From positions 1-64,000 of the forward strand of contig JAOPYI010000169.1 of assembly GCA_025964675.1 (NCBI GenBank): DNA of 64,000 nt, written 5' to 3'. Below the pieces are notes generated by a model. That model ran no database searches and was not told the DNA's origin. It saw nothing but the letters and a program-made list of their open reading frames with translations. Position numbers and translations under genes: made by a program. This DNA comes from Sphaerisporangium sp. Lineage in GTDB: Bacteria > Actinomycetota > Actinomycetes > Streptosporangiales > Streptosporangiaceae. Shown piece after piece: positions 51,614-60,642 of this stretch (position 1 is its first letter; the number at the start of each line of letters is the position of its first letter).

Positions 51614-52738
51614 ATGGGGATGAAGCACGTAACAGCAGTCAGCGCGCTCGCGCTCGCCGGGGGACTCACGCTGGTCACCCCCGCACACGCGCGCGCGGCG
51701 TCCGACGACACCACACCCATCGGCGGCATGCTGCTTGGCCAGCACGGCGTCGTTGTAGGCATAGGCGCCAAGGCGCTACCCAAGACCGGGGCGTCCGCCT
51801 TCGTGGTCGCCGACGCCGACACCGGCGAGGTACTGGCCGCCAAGGACCCCCACGGGCGCTACCTTCCCGCCAGCACGCTGAAGATCCTCACGGCCGTAAC
51901 CCTGATTCCCCGGCTCAACAAGGACAAGACCATCAAGCCCAGCGCCGAGGCGTGCAACGTCGAGGGAAGCGCCGTCGGGCTGACCCAGAACAAGATCTAC
52001 AAGGTCGACGACCTGTTCCGCGCGCTGATGATGGTCTCCGGCAACGACGCCGCCGTGGCGCTCGCCGAGACCAACGGCGGCCTCACCGAGACGCTTACCG
52101 ACATGAACGCCGAGGCCAAACGCCTCCAGGCGCTCGACACCGTCGCCAAGACGCCCAACGGCCTGGACCAACCAGGTCAGAGCAGTTCGGCGTACGACCT
52201 GGCGCTGATCGCGCGGGCCGGGCTCGCCAACCCCGACTTCCGCGAGTACGTCAGTACCAAGATCGCTAAATTTCCGGCTCCCGAGGGCAAGTACTACGAG
52301 ATCGCCAACCACAACAAGCTCCTCGGCCGCTACCCCGGCATGATCGGCGTGAAGAACGGCTGGACGACCAAGGCGCTGGGCAGCTTCGTCGGGGCCGCCA
52401 AGCGCGACGGGCACACGATCATCGTCTCGGTGATGCGCCACGAGGGCTCGTTCTGGGAGGAGGTCAAGGAGCTGCTCGACTGGGGATTCGAGGCCAGGGG
52501 CCACGCGACCCCGGTCGGCGCGCTGGTCGGGCCGGTGCCCAAGGCGAAACCGACGAAGCCCGTCGGCGGCCCTCCTGGGGCGGTTCCCGCCCCGGTGAGA
52601 CCGGCCGTCGTGGCCCAGGACTCGCCGGTGGTGGGCATCGGGGCGACCGTGCTCGCCGTGGGCCTGCTCGGCGGCGCGGCCTGGCTGGTGTACGGAATGC
52701 GCCGCCGCACGCGCGTCCAACGGGACGGGCGGCCCTAA
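51614..52738 (+). CDS. D-alanyl-D-alanine carboxypeptidase (penicillin-binding, S11 type)
   Basis: A 374-residue serine peptidase: signal peptide (about 1-29), catalytic domain and a Pro-rich linker before a C-terminal membrane helix (about 338-362, VVGIGATVLAVGLLGGAAWL). Catalytic motifs are S87-T-L-K90, S142-G-N144 and K247-N-G249-W-T; the third is KNG instead of the usual KTG. It trims the terminal D-Ala of peptidoglycan stems. The start is ATG at 51614 or 51620 without a ribosome site; a TACGCT box at 51599-51604 suggests a short or absent leader. Confidence 0.9.
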   Translation: MGMKHVTAVSALALAGGLTLVTPAHARAASDDTTPIGGMLLGQHGVVVGIGAKALPKTGASAFVVADADTGEVLAAKDPHGRYLPASTLKILTAVTLIPRLNKDKTIKPSAEACNVEGSAVGLTQNKIYKVDDLFRALMMVSGNDAAVALAETNGGLTETLTDMNAEAKRLQALDTVAKTPNGLDQPGQSSSAYDLALIARAGLANPDFREYVSTKIAKFPAPEGKYYEIANHNKLLGRYPGMIGVKNGWTTKALGSFVGAAKRDGHTIIVSVMRHEGSFWEEVKELLDWGFEARGHATPVGALVGPVPKAKPTKPVGGPPGAVPAPVRPAVVAQDSPVVGIGATVLAVGLLGGAAWLVYGMRRRTRVQRDGRP

Positions 52739-53682
52739 TAGTCGTAGTCGCTGGTGGGGACGGGCGTCGGCTCGGGCGGCGGCGTCCCGTCCGCCGTCGC
52801 CGTCCACGCCGCGACGTACAGGGTCAGGCGCGCGGCCAGGTTGATCCAGATGAGCAGCCCGACGACCACGGCGAACGTGCCGTAGATCGGGTTGCCGAGG
52901 GTGTGGGAGAGCAGCAGGGTCGCGAGCTGCTTGAGCAGGCCGAACCCGATGGCGCCGAGCAGCGCGCCCCTGAGGATGATCGGGAACGGCTTCTCCACCT
53001 TGGCCAGCCAGCCGAGGACGACCAGGAACACCAGCATGTCAGCGGCGACGCCGATCAGCACTCCCGCCGTCCGCACCAGGGCCGCGGCGACCACGGAACC
53101 CTCCAGCCCGAGCCAGCCGAGGATCACCCCCGTGGCCTGGACGGCGATCCCTCCCACCAGCACCGACACCACGATCGTGAGCCCCATCAGCAGCAGCGCC
53201 ACCAGATCGCGCAGCTTGCCGACGAACCAGTTCACCGGAGGCTCGCAGCTCACGCAGATGTCGTGGAGAGCGTCCCGCAGGGCGTCCACGGCGCCGAGGC
53301 CCGCGTAGAGCAGGCCGAGCAGGCCGATGAGCCCGGCGCTCGCCCGGGCCGAGGCGAGCTGGTCGAGGTGCAACTGGCCGGCCAGGCCAGGGAGCTGCTG
53401 GTTGATGGCGGTGATCAGGGTCCGCAGCGCGTCTGGGCGGACCGTGACGACGTAGCCGAACAGGGCGAAGGCCAGCGCCAGGACGGGGAAGAACGACAGG
53501 AACGCGAAGTAGGTGACCGCCCCCGCGAGCCGGTCACCCCGCTGGCTCTGGTAGCGGTGGACCGTGCGGATCAGGTGGTCGAGCCAGGGCCAGCGGACGC
53601 GGTAGTGCTCGATCCGGTCCCGGCCCCACTCCTTGACCGACTCGATCCGCTGGAGGAACGAGGCCCACGCGCTTCCCATCAT
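52735..53682 (-). CDS. YihY/BrkB-family membrane protein
   Basis: A 315-residue protein with six membrane helices and the family motif RGDRLAGAVTYFAFLSFFPV near residue 50, then IGLLGLLYAGLGAVDALRDA and IYGTFAVVVGLLIWINLAARL. Once thought to be RNase BN, the family has no settled function. Its stop overlaps the carboxypeptidase stop (CTAA at 52735-52738). ATG 53682 is preferred, behind GGGTAGG, with GTG 53688 and ATG 53679 as alternatives. Confidence 0.88.
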   Translation of the reverse strand: MMGSAWASFLQRIESVKEWGRDRIEHYRVRWPWLDHLIRTVHRYQSQRGDRLAGAVTYFAFLSFFPVLALAFALFGYVVTVRPDALRTLITAINQQLPGLAGQLHLDQLASARASAGLIGLLGLLYAGLGAVDALRDALHDICVSCEPPVNWFVGKLRDLVALLLMGLTIVVSVLVGGIAVQATGVILGWLGLEGSVVAAALVRTAGVLIGVAADMLVFLVVLGWLAKVEKPFPIILRGALLGAIGFGLLKQLATLLLSHTLGNPIYGTFAVVVGLLIWINLAARLTLYVAAWTATADGTPPPEPTPVPTSDYDY

Positions 53683-53755
53683 GCCCACCTACCCAGCAGA
53701 CGTACGCTATGCGGACAGGGACGGTCACCGAACGGGTATTTCAGATGGCGGGCTC

Positions 53756-54760
53756 TCAGCCCTTGGGGAGGAAACCGACGCGGTCGCGCACCGTCTCCAT
53801 GGTCTCGCGGGCGATGGCCGCCGCGCGCTGGGCGCCGACCGCGAGCAGCCGGTCGAGCTCGACCTCGTCCGACAGGAGCTTCTCGGTGCGCTCGCGGATA
53901 GGCGCGAACGCGTCCACGACGACCTCGGCGACGTCCTTCTTGAACGCGCCGTAGCCGAGGCCGGCGTAGCGGGCCTCCAGCTCGGGGATCGGCGTGCCCG
54001 TGACCACCGACTGGATGCGCAGCAGGTTGGTCACCCCCGGCTTGTTCTCGGGGTCGGCGACGACCTCGGAGCCGGTGTCGGTCACCGCGCGCATGACCTT
54101 CTTGCGCAGGGGCCCGGGCTCCTCCAGCACCTCCAGCATGCCCTGAGGGCTGGAGGACGACTTCGACATCTTCGCCAGGGGATCCTGGAGGTCGGCGATC
54201 TTCTCGACCTCCTTGAGGATGTACGGCGCGGGCACGTTGAAGGTCTGGCCGTAGCGGCTGTTGAACCGCTGGGCGAGGTCGCGGGTCAGCTCAAGGTGCT
54301 GCTTCTGGTCGGCGCCCACCGGCACCTGGTCGGCCTGGTACATCAGGATGTCGGCCGCCTGGAGGATGGGGTAGGTGAACAGGCCCACCCCGGCCGAGCT
54401 CTCGCCGTACCTCGCGGCCTTGTCCTTGAACTGCGTCATGCGGGCGGCCTCGCCCATGCCGGTGTTGCACATCAGGATCCAGGCCAGCTCGCTGTGCTCG
54501 CGTATGTGGCTCTGCACGAACAGCGTGCTGCGCTCGGGGTCGATGCCGGCGCCGAAGAGCTGGGCGGCGGAGACGCGGGTGCGGCGCCTCAGCTCGGAGG
54601 CCGACGGGTTGACCGTGATCGCGTGGAGGTCGGCGATGAAGTAGAACGCGTCGTGCGTCTCCTGCAGGGCGACCCACTGGCGTAGGGCGCCCAGGTAGTT
54701 GCCCAGGTGGAACGAGTCAGCGGTGGGCTGAATGCCGGAGAGAACACGAGGTCTGGCCAT
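53756..54760 (-). CDS. trpS: tryptophanyl-tRNA synthetase
   Basis: A 334-residue class I synthetase. The HIGH-type motif is H18-L-G-N21 ([12 protein letters not shown]) and KMSKS is at about 196-200 ([13 protein letters not shown]). [14 protein letters not shown] and [18 protein letters not shown] line the Trp/AMP site. It charges tRNA-Trp in the cytoplasm. The length is normal for bacterial TrpRS. The start at 54760 has no clear ribosome site. Confidence 0.96.
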   Translation of the reverse strand: MARPRVLSGIQPTADSFHLGNYLGALRQWVALQETHDAFYFIADLHAITVNPSASELRRRTRVSAAQLFGAGIDPERSTLFVQSHIREHSELAWILMCNTGMGEAARMTQFKDKAARYGESSAGVGLFTYPILQAADILMYQADQVPVGADQKQHLELTRDLAQRFNSRYGQTFNVPAPYILKEVEKIADLQDPLAKMSKSSSSPQGMLEVLEEPGPLRKKVMRAVTDTGSEVVADPENKPGVTNLLRIQSVVTGTPIPELEARYAGLGYGAFKKDVAEVVVDAFAPIRERTEKLLSDEVELDRLLAVGAQRAAAIARETMETVRDRVGFLPKG

Positions 54761-54875
54761 AGCACATAATTCTGTCAGGACTCGGGGGTGTCTTGCGACC
54801 TCGTCCGCCTTGCCCGGAGCGGATTCCTGGTCACGCTCGCCTATTCACCCGGACACGGCTGACCGAGCCGGTCGG

Positions 54876-56189
54876 TCAGGATTCGGGCGGCTCGCCGGGG
54901 TCAGGCGGCACGACCTTTCTCATCACCCGCACCCGGGAGATCCGGCGCGCGTCCATCTCGGTGACGATCAGCGCGTAGGCGGTCGTCTCCACCCGCTCGC
55001 CGGTCTCGGGGAGGTGGCCGAGGGCGGCCATGACGTAGCCGCCGAGGGTCTCGTACGGCCCCTGCTCCAGCCGGATGCCGGTCTCCGCCTCGAAGTCGTC
55101 GAGGTTGACCAGCCCGTCGATCTCGATCTCCCCGGCCACCAGGCGCACGGACTGCCCGTCGGCGTCGTACTCGTCACGGATGTCGCCGGTGAGCTGCTCG
55201 ACCAGGTCTTCCATGGTCACGATGCCGGCCGTGCCCCCGTACTCGTCGACCACGATGGCGAGGTGCTGGCCGTCGTCGCGCATCTCCGTGAGCGTGGGGA
55301 GCACCCGCTTGGTGGCGGGCAGCAGCTTGACCGGCCGGATGGGCACCAGCTCGCTGATCGGCTCGATACGCCCGGTGAGCACCGGATCCAGCAAATCACG
55401 TACGTGGACAAAGCCCACTATGTCGTCGTAAGAGTCGCGGTAGACCGGGAACCGCGAGTGCGGCATCGCCGCGGCCAGGATGGCCGCCTCGGCGAGAGGC
55501 GTGTCGGCGGCCATGAACTCCACCTCGGTACGCGGCAGCATCACCTCTCTGAGATGCCGCTTGCCCGCGGTGAAGACCTCGTCGATCAGGTCCCGCTCGT
55601 CCTTGGTCAGCTCCTGGTGGCCGACGACCATGTCCCGTAGCTCCTCGGTCGTCATCGCCGCCCTGTCGGCGTGGGGGTTGCCGCCGAGCAGCCGCACCAC
55701 CCCGTCGGTCGACTTGGACAGCACCCAGATCACCGGCCGCGAGAGCGAGGCCAGCCGGTCGAGGAACGGCGCGACCATGAGAGAGAGACCTTCGGCCCTC
55801 TGCCTGGCGAGACGCTTCGGCGCCAGCTCGCCCAGCACCAGGGTGACGAAGGAGATGGCGAGGGTCACGACCACGAGCGACAGCGGCCGTACGGCCCCTG
55901 AAGGCACCCAGGACTTGGCGATGAGCGGCTCGAGCTGTCCCGCCAGGGTGTCTGCGCCGACGGCGGCAGAGAGCACGGTGGCCACGGTCATCCCGATCTG
56001 CACGGACGACAGGAAGCGGTTGGGGTCGCGGGCCAGCTTGGCCACGCGCGAGCCGCGCCTGCCTTCACCGGCCAGCCTGCGGACCTGGCTCTCGCGCAGG
56101 GAGACCATGGCCATCTCGGCTGCCGCGAAGAACCCGCCGATAAGGACGAAGATCAGGACTAGGACGATATTCGCCGCGACGTTGTGCAC
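54876..56189 (-). CDS. CNNM/CorC-type hemolysin-family membrane protein
   Basis: A 437-residue protein with an N-terminal CNNM/DUF21 membrane domain (about 1-195), two CBS domains (about 215-335; VEFMAADTPLAEAAILAAAM, then HLAIVVDEYGGTAGIVTMED) and a C-terminal CorC/HlyC domain (about 350-425). The family is linked to magnesium or cobalt efflux, not to real hemolysis. GTG start at 56189 lacks a clear ribosome site. Confidence 0.9.
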   Translation of the reverse strand: MHNVAANIVLVLIFVLIGGFFAAAEMAMVSLRESQVRRLAGEGRRGSRVAKLARDPNRFLSSVQIGMTVATVLSAAVGADTLAGQLEPLIAKSWVPSGAVRPLSLVVVTLAISFVTLVLGELAPKRLARQRAEGLSLMVAPFLDRLASLSRPVIWVLSKSTDGVVRLLGGNPHADRAAMTTEELRDMVVGHQELTKDERDLIDEVFTAGKRHLREVMLPRTEVEFMAADTPLAEAAILAAAMPHSRFPVYRDSYDDIVGFVHVRDLLDPVLTGRIEPISELVPIRPVKLLPATKRVLPTLTEMRDDGQHLAIVVDEYGGTAGIVTMEDLVEQLTGDIRDEYDADGQSVRLVAGEIEIDGLVNLDDFEAETGIRLEQGPYETLGGYVMAALGHLPETGERVETTAYALIVTEMDARRISRVRVMRKVVPPDPGEPPES

Positions 56190-56301
56190 GTCGATCGATG
56201 TCCGTTCGCATGAGGCTCACATGATGATCTGGTCAGCGTACCGGCTGGGCTTTATCCCGCCCGAGCCGAGAGGCGCGTAAGCTAGGCGCTGACCGTACAA
56301 A

Positions 56302-56329
56302 ATCAAACACGATCAAACAGTATCGAACG
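56302..56329 (+). repeat. three 10-bp-phased direct repeats upstream of galE
   Basis: ATCAAACA at 56302-56309 and 56312-56319, then ATCGAACG at 56322-56329, spaced exactly 10 bp, all on one helix face. They end 15 bp before the GTG start and include the leader, so a protein bound here could repress galE. Confidence 0.5.
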
Positions 56330-56344
56330 GAGAGGCGGGAAAAG

Positions 56345-57307
56345 GTGAAGCTGCTGGTAACCGGGGGCGCGGGCTACATCGGTAGTGCCGTGGCCGCTCA
56401 GCTCGTCGAGACAGGTCACGAGGTTACCGTCCTGGACGACCTCTCGACGGGTCACGCCGACGCGGTCCCGGCCGGCGCCTCCTTCGTCGAGGGCTCCATC
56501 ACCGACGCGGCGGGGGTTCTGGAGCGGGGCTTCGACGGCGTGCTGCACTTCGCCGCGCGTTCGCTGGTCGGCGAGTCGGTGGAGAAGCCGGCGCTCTACT
56601 GGTCCAGCAACCTCGGCGGCACGCTCGCGTTGCTCGAGGCCATGCGGGCGGCCGGGGTGCGGCGCATCGTCTTCTCCTCGACCGCGGCGACGTACGGCGA
56701 GCCCGAGGGCAGCCCGATCGTGGAGACCGACCCCACGCGCCCCACCAACCCGTACGGAGCCTCCAAGCTCGCGGTCGACACGGCGCTGACCACCTTCGCC
56801 GGGCTCCACGACCTCGGAGCGGTCAGCCTGCGCTACTTCAACGTGGCGGGCGCCTACACCGCCGCCGACGGCGGCGTCTACTCCGAGCGTCACGCCGTGG
56901 AGACCCACCTCATCCCGAACGTCCTCGCCGTCGCCCTCGGGCGGCGCGAGTCGGTGAGCGTCTTCGGCACCGACTACCCGACCGCGGACGGCACCTGCGT
57001 CCGCGACTACATCCACGTCGCCGACCTCGCCCGGGCCCACCTGCTGGCCCTCGACTCCTGCCGGCCGGGCACCCACAAGATCTACAACCTGGGCAGCGGC
57101 ACTGGATTCTCGGTGCGGGAGGTCATCTCGGTCTGCCGCGAGGTAACCGGACACCCCATCCCGGCGGTGGTCGGGGAACGCCGCGCCGGCGACCCGGCGG
57201 TGCTGGTGGCGTCCTCGGAGCGCATCCAGCGGGAGCTGGGCTGGAAGGCCGAGCACGCGGACCTGCGGACCATCGTCACCGACGCCTGGACGGCCCTCTC
57301 CCGCTGA
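56345..57307 (+). CDS. galE: UDP-glucose 4-epimerase
   Basis: A 320-residue short-chain dehydrogenase-fold enzyme. The NAD loop is [10 protein letters not shown] at residues 5-14, the catalytic tyrosine/lysine pair is Y137-x-x-x-K141 in [11 protein letters not shown], and GDPAVLVAS with [14 protein letters not shown] lines the UDP-sugar site. It interconverts UDP-glucose and UDP-galactose for wall or capsule sugars. GTG start at 56345 with GGAGAGG upstream. Confidence 0.93.
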   Translation: MKLLVTGGAGYIGSAVAAQLVETGHEVTVLDDLSTGHADAVPAGASFVEGSITDAAGVLERGFDGVLHFAARSLVGESVEKPALYWSSNLGGTLALLEAMRAAGVRRIVFSSTAATYGEPEGSPIVETDPTRPTNPYGASKLAVDTALTTFAGLHDLGAVSLRYFNVAGAYTAADGGVYSERHAVETHLIPNVLAVALGRRESVSVFGTDYPTADGTCVRDYIHVADLARAHLLALDSCRPGTHKIYNLGSGTGFSVREVISVCREVTGHPIPAVVGERRAGDPAVLVASSERIQRELGWKAEHADLRTIVTDAWTALSR

Positions 57308-57384
57308 GCGCCCAATGAGAAATGGAATCACGTTCAGCCAAAGAGCTGTCTCGCTCCGTCATCTATGGTGAGATCTCATACGTG

Positions 57385-57540
57385 ATGAAAGCTGGACGTT
57401 TTTCACCTTTGACGCTGAAGGTGGCGCTCTCCGGTCTCATCGTGTTCTGTGCCATGCTGGCCGCGGCCGGTGCGGTGTTCGCCACCACGGTGGAGAAGGA
57501 CGACCCCGCCGGCGCGGTGTCCCACGCGACAGGCGGCTAG
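57385..57540 (+). CDS. small single-helix membrane protein
   Basis: A 51-residue protein with one membrane helix (about 9-32, LTLKVALSGLIVFCAMLAAA) and a short acidic tail. No family recognised. ATG at 57385 is 77 bp after galE. Its TAG stop overlaps the TAG stop of the convergent DUF11 gene through the shared tetramer CTAG (57537-57540). Low certainty because of size, but the hydrophobic pattern and codon bias fit a real gene. Confidence 0.5.
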   Translation: MKAGRFSPLTLKVALSGLIVFCAMLAAAGAVFATTVEKDDPAGAVSHATGG

Positions 57541-58391
57541 CCCCGGCGCAGCGAGACCTGCGTGTGCGCCTGGTTGTTCGCCGGGCGGCGGTCTCCGACC
57601 CGCGTCGAGTAGACCGTGGCCTGCGTGCCCACGTCGCCCGATCCGCTCCGGGGCATGCGGAACACGAGGCTGAGCGTGCCACGCGCCCCCGACCTGATCG
57701 GCCGCAGCGCGCAGCCCACCTGCCCGTGGCGCTTCGCGCACCGGGCCCCGCGAGCCGACACGAACCGCGCGCCGCCCTCGGTGAAGTAGACGTGCGCGTC
57801 CTGTACGAGCCTCGGGCCGCTGTTGCGCACCGCCGCCTTCACGGTGAAACGCTCCCCCGGTCTCGCGCTCCGCGTGGAGGGCGACAGCCGTACGGCCAGG
57901 TCGGCGCCCTCGTCGACGTGCGTGACGAGTTCGGCGTGGTTGTCGGCCTCGTGGTCGTCGACGACCTCCGACGTCAGGCTGGCCGACGCACGGAGCGGGC
58001 CACGAGCGCCCGCACGGACCACGCCGAGGACGGTCACGGCGCCCGAGTCACCGGCCGGGATGTCCATGGGCGAGGGGCATACCACCTCGTTCTTGGACGA
58101 TCCGGGGTGGCAGGTCGCGACGTTGACGGCGGCGATGTCGACCTCGTCCGGCACCCTGATCGTGAGGACGGGTAGCACCGCCTCCCCCGGGCCGGAGTTG
58201 CTGACCTTCACCTCGTACGACAGCCACTGGCCCGGCTGCGCGACCCTCGGCGAGGCGGCGACGCGCACCGACAGGTCCGCCCCTCCCCACAGCCTCGGCG
58301 AGTGCCTGGACGACGAGTTCACCACTGCCGGAGCCCCCGCGACGACGAAGAAGACGAGACCGGCGGCGACTCCGGCCGAGAACAGACCCAT
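57537..58391 (-). CDS. secreted protein with two DUF11/CARDB-like repeats
   Basis: A 284-residue protein: signal peptide (about 1-24), then two immunoglobulin-like repeats, each starting with the pattern ADLxVR and an NSGP turn (ADLSVRVAASPRVAQPGQW with SNSGPGEAVLP; ADLAVRLSPSTRSARPGERF with RNSGPRLVQD). Such DUF11-type modules occur in exposed proteins of actinobacteria, where they may act as spacers or adhesins. ATG at 58391 with a GGGGG site. Confidence 0.82.
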   Translation of the reverse strand: MGLFSAGVAAGLVFFVVAGAPAVVNSSSRHSPRLWGGADLSVRVAASPRVAQPGQWLSYEVKVSNSGPGEAVLPVLTIRVPDEVDIAAVNVATCHPGSSKNEVVCPSPMDIPAGDSGAVTVLGVVRAGARGPLRASASLTSEVVDDHEADNHAELVTHVDEGADLAVRLSPSTRSARPGERFTVKAAVRNSGPRLVQDAHVYFTEGGARFVSARGARCAKRHGQVGCALRPIRSGARGTLSLVFRMPRSGSGDVGTQATVYSTRVGDRRPANNQAHTQVSLRRG

Positions 58392-58514
58392 TGATGTGTG
58401 ACCCCCATGCGTTCGAGATCAATTGAACGCCGCGGGGGTCGCTCGGCGGCCTCCCGACACGCACCCCCGGATCAGGCGAATCCCACGGAAAGGCAAAGGT
58501 TGGTCACGCTAGGA

Positions 58515-59975
58515 CTACTCCGCGACAGGCGCCGTACGGGCGCCGAGGCCGGGGAGGGTGCGGCCGGGCAGGAAGACCAGCGCCACCAGGGCCACGACCG
58601 CGCCCACCACGCCGAGCCAGGGGATGACCGTGGCGGCGGCCGCCGCGTGCGCCTCGGTGATCGCATGGGTGGCCCCCTGGTCCCGGACGACCGAGGTGTA
58701 CGCCGTGCCGGCCACCGCCAGCGCCACCGAGCCGCCGATCTGGCGGAAGAACGTGAGGTTGGCGCTCGCCGTGCCGATGTAGCTCGGCGGGACGGAGTAC
58801 TGCACGGCGACCGTCAGGCCCGAGAGCATCGGGCCGATGCCCAGCCCCATGAGCCCCATCCAGATCACCAGCGACCAGGTCGGGGTCTCCACGACCAGGC
58901 CCGAGCAGAGCAGGGCCCCGGCGGCGATGAGGAACGGCGCCGCCACCAGCCAGGGCTTGTAGCGCTTGGTCATGCTGATCAGCATGCCCGTGAGCATGCT
59001 GCCGACCACCATGCCGAACATGAGCGGGTAGATGTGCAGCCCGGAGGACGTGGCGCTCTGGCCCTGCGCCTGCTGGAAGTAGCGCGGAAGGAAGACCGCC
59101 CCGGCGAACAGGCACGACGCGGTGAAGAAGGAGGTGATGTTGACGATCGTGTAGGTGCGGTTGCGGAACAGGTGCAGCGGGATGATCGGCTGCTCGGCGC
59201 GCGCCTCCACCAGCACGAAGGCCACCAGGAGCACGGCCGCCGCGACCAGCGGGCCCGCGACGGGAAGGCTCGTCCAGGTGTGGTCGTCCAGGCCCTTCTC
59301 GGTGAGGCCGACGAGCAGCGAGCTGATGGCGACGGTGAACACGGCGATGCCGAGGTAGTCCGGCCTGGAGCCTCCGGTGCCGGAGGCCCGGGGCAGGCGG
59401 AGCGTGATGATCGCCAGGAGCACGGCGCCGATCGGGACGTTGACGAAGAACGCCCACCGCCAGCTCGCGTGGTCGGTGAAGAACCCGCCGAGGAAGGGCC
59501 CGGCGATGTAGCTCGCGGCCATGACAGCACCGATCGCCCCCTGCACCCTGCCGCTCCTGTCCGGCGGGAACAGGTCGGCCACCAGCGCCAGGGACAGCGG
59601 CAGTAGCGCCCCCGCGCCGAGGCCCTGCACGCCACGGAAGGCGATGAGCTGGCCCATGTCCTGGGCGAGCCCGCACAGCACCGACCCCAGCAGGAACACC
59701 GTGATGCCGATGAGCAGCAAAGGCTTGCGGCCGTAGGCGTCCGACAGCCTGCCGTACAAGGGGACCGTCACCGTGGAGGTCAGCAGGTACGCGGTCACGA
59801 CCCAGGTGTAGAGCCCCGCGCCGCCGAAGTCGGCGGTGATGCGGGGTAACGCGGTGCCCACGATCGTCTGGTCGAGCATCGCCAGGAACATCCCGCCGAG
59901 CACGCCGAACAGCAGCAGGCCGTTACCTCTGGTCTCGCGCTCCGTGGTCGCCGGAGCCGTGGTCGTCGCCGCCAT
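58515..59975 (-). CDS. MFS drug-efflux transporter (EmrB/QacA-type DHA2)
   Basis: A 486-residue transporter with about 14 helices. LDQTIVGTALPRITADFGG is the DHA2 motif D1 and RLSDAYGRKPLLLIG is motif A; AASYIAGPFLGGFFTDHASW is motif C. It pumps hydrophobic drugs out using the proton gradient. It is divergent from padR with three GACATGT sites between them. ATG at 59975 behind AAGGGAGGG. Confidence 0.92.
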   Translation of the reverse strand: MAATTTAPATTERETRGNGLLLFGVLGGMFLAMLDQTIVGTALPRITADFGGAGLYTWVVTAYLLTSTVTVPLYGRLSDAYGRKPLLLIGITVFLLGSVLCGLAQDMGQLIAFRGVQGLGAGALLPLSLALVADLFPPDRSGRVQGAIGAVMAASYIAGPFLGGFFTDHASWRWAFFVNVPIGAVLLAIITLRLPRASGTGGSRPDYLGIAVFTVAISSLLVGLTEKGLDDHTWTSLPVAGPLVAAAVLLVAFVLVEARAEQPIIPLHLFRNRTYTIVNITSFFTASCLFAGAVFLPRYFQQAQGQSATSSGLHIYPLMFGMVVGSMLTGMLISMTKRYKPWLVAAPFLIAAGALLCSGLVVETPTWSLVIWMGLMGLGIGPMLSGLTVAVQYSVPPSYIGTASANLTFFRQIGGSVALAVAGTAYTSVVRDQGATHAITEAHAAAAATVIPWLGVVGAVVALVALVFLPGRTLPGLGARTAPVAE

Positions 59976-60004
59976 CGCTTACCCTCCCTTAGTGCGTCGA
60001 TCTA

Positions 60005-60040
60005 GACATGTAGAAGGTGACATGTCTGTACTGACATGTC
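60005..60040. promoter_or_regulatory. three phased GACATGT sites, probable PadR operators
   Basis: GACATGTA at 60005-60012, GACATGTC at 60019-60026 and GACATGTC at 60033-60040 are exactly 14 bp apart. Read as dyads they give two overlapping ATGT-N8-ACAT elements (60008-60023 and 60022-60037), the type of site reported for PadR-family repressors. Confidence 0.7.
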
Positions 60041-60050
60041 AATGCTTGTA

Positions 60051-60056
60051 TACGAT
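60051..60056 (+). promoter_or_regulatory. -10 element of leaderless padR mRNA
   Basis: TACGAT ends 6 nt before the ATG at 60063, with no ribosome site, so the mRNA probably starts at the A of ATG. The operators lie directly upstream. Confidence 0.5.
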
Positions 60057-60062
60057 GGGTGC

Positions 60063-60629
60063 ATGTCCCTGCGGATCGCCCTCCTCGGCCTGCTGTCGTT
60101 CTCCGGCCCGGCCAGCGGCTACGACCTGGCCAAGAACTTCGAGAAGTCGATCAACTACGTCTGGCAGGCGGGGCACAGCCAGATCTATCCCGAGCTGGCC
60201 AAGATGGCGGCCGACGGCCTGATCACGGTCGAGGCGGAGGGTCCCCGTGGCCGCAAGATCTACACGGCCACGCGGGAGGGGGTCGACGAGCTGCGCGGCT
60301 GGCTGATCGCGCACACTCCGTCCGATCCGGTACGGAGTGAGTACGCGATCCAGGCATACCTGCTGCAACTCCTCGACCCACTGGAGGCGCTCGCCGTCCT
60401 GGGCAGGATGACGGCGGGCATTGAGGCGAAACTGAAGGGTCTCGAGGAGCTGAGCGCCGTCAAGCGGTCCGCCGCCGAGCAGACCAGGTTCGGCACCTAC
60501 GCCCTCGATCTTGGCATCAGGCACGCCCACACGACGCTGGCATGGGCGAGGGACACCGCGACCGCCATCTCCCCCGAAGCCGTAGAAGGCCGGAATCCTG
60601 GGGAGACCGGATCGACGGACGCCGGCTGA
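60063..60629 (+). CDS. PadR-family regulator of the MFS gene
   Basis: A 188-residue PadR-type protein. The wing helix region is GYDLAKNFEKSINYVWQAGHS followed by IYPELAKMAADGLITVEAEG and RKIYTATREG; a C-terminal helical dimerisation part (about 95-170) marks the larger PadR class. It is divergent from an MFS pump, suggesting it represses the pump until a substrate binds. ATG at 60063. Confidence 0.92.
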   Translation: MSLRIALLGLLSFSGPASGYDLAKNFEKSINYVWQAGHSQIYPELAKMAADGLITVEAEGPRGRKIYTATREGVDELRGWLIAHTPSDPVRSEYAIQAYLLQLLDPLEALAVLGRMTAGIEAKLKGLEELSAVKRSAAEQTRFGTYALDLGIRHAHTTLAWARDTATAISPEAVEGRNPGETGSTDAG

Positions 60630-60642
60630 CGGGGGCTCAGCC
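60624..60642. terminator. hairpin spanning two convergent stop codons
   Basis: GGCTGA and TCAGCC form a 6-bp stem with a 7-nt loop. The left arm holds the padR TGA and the right arm the kinase stop. Confidence 0.4.
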
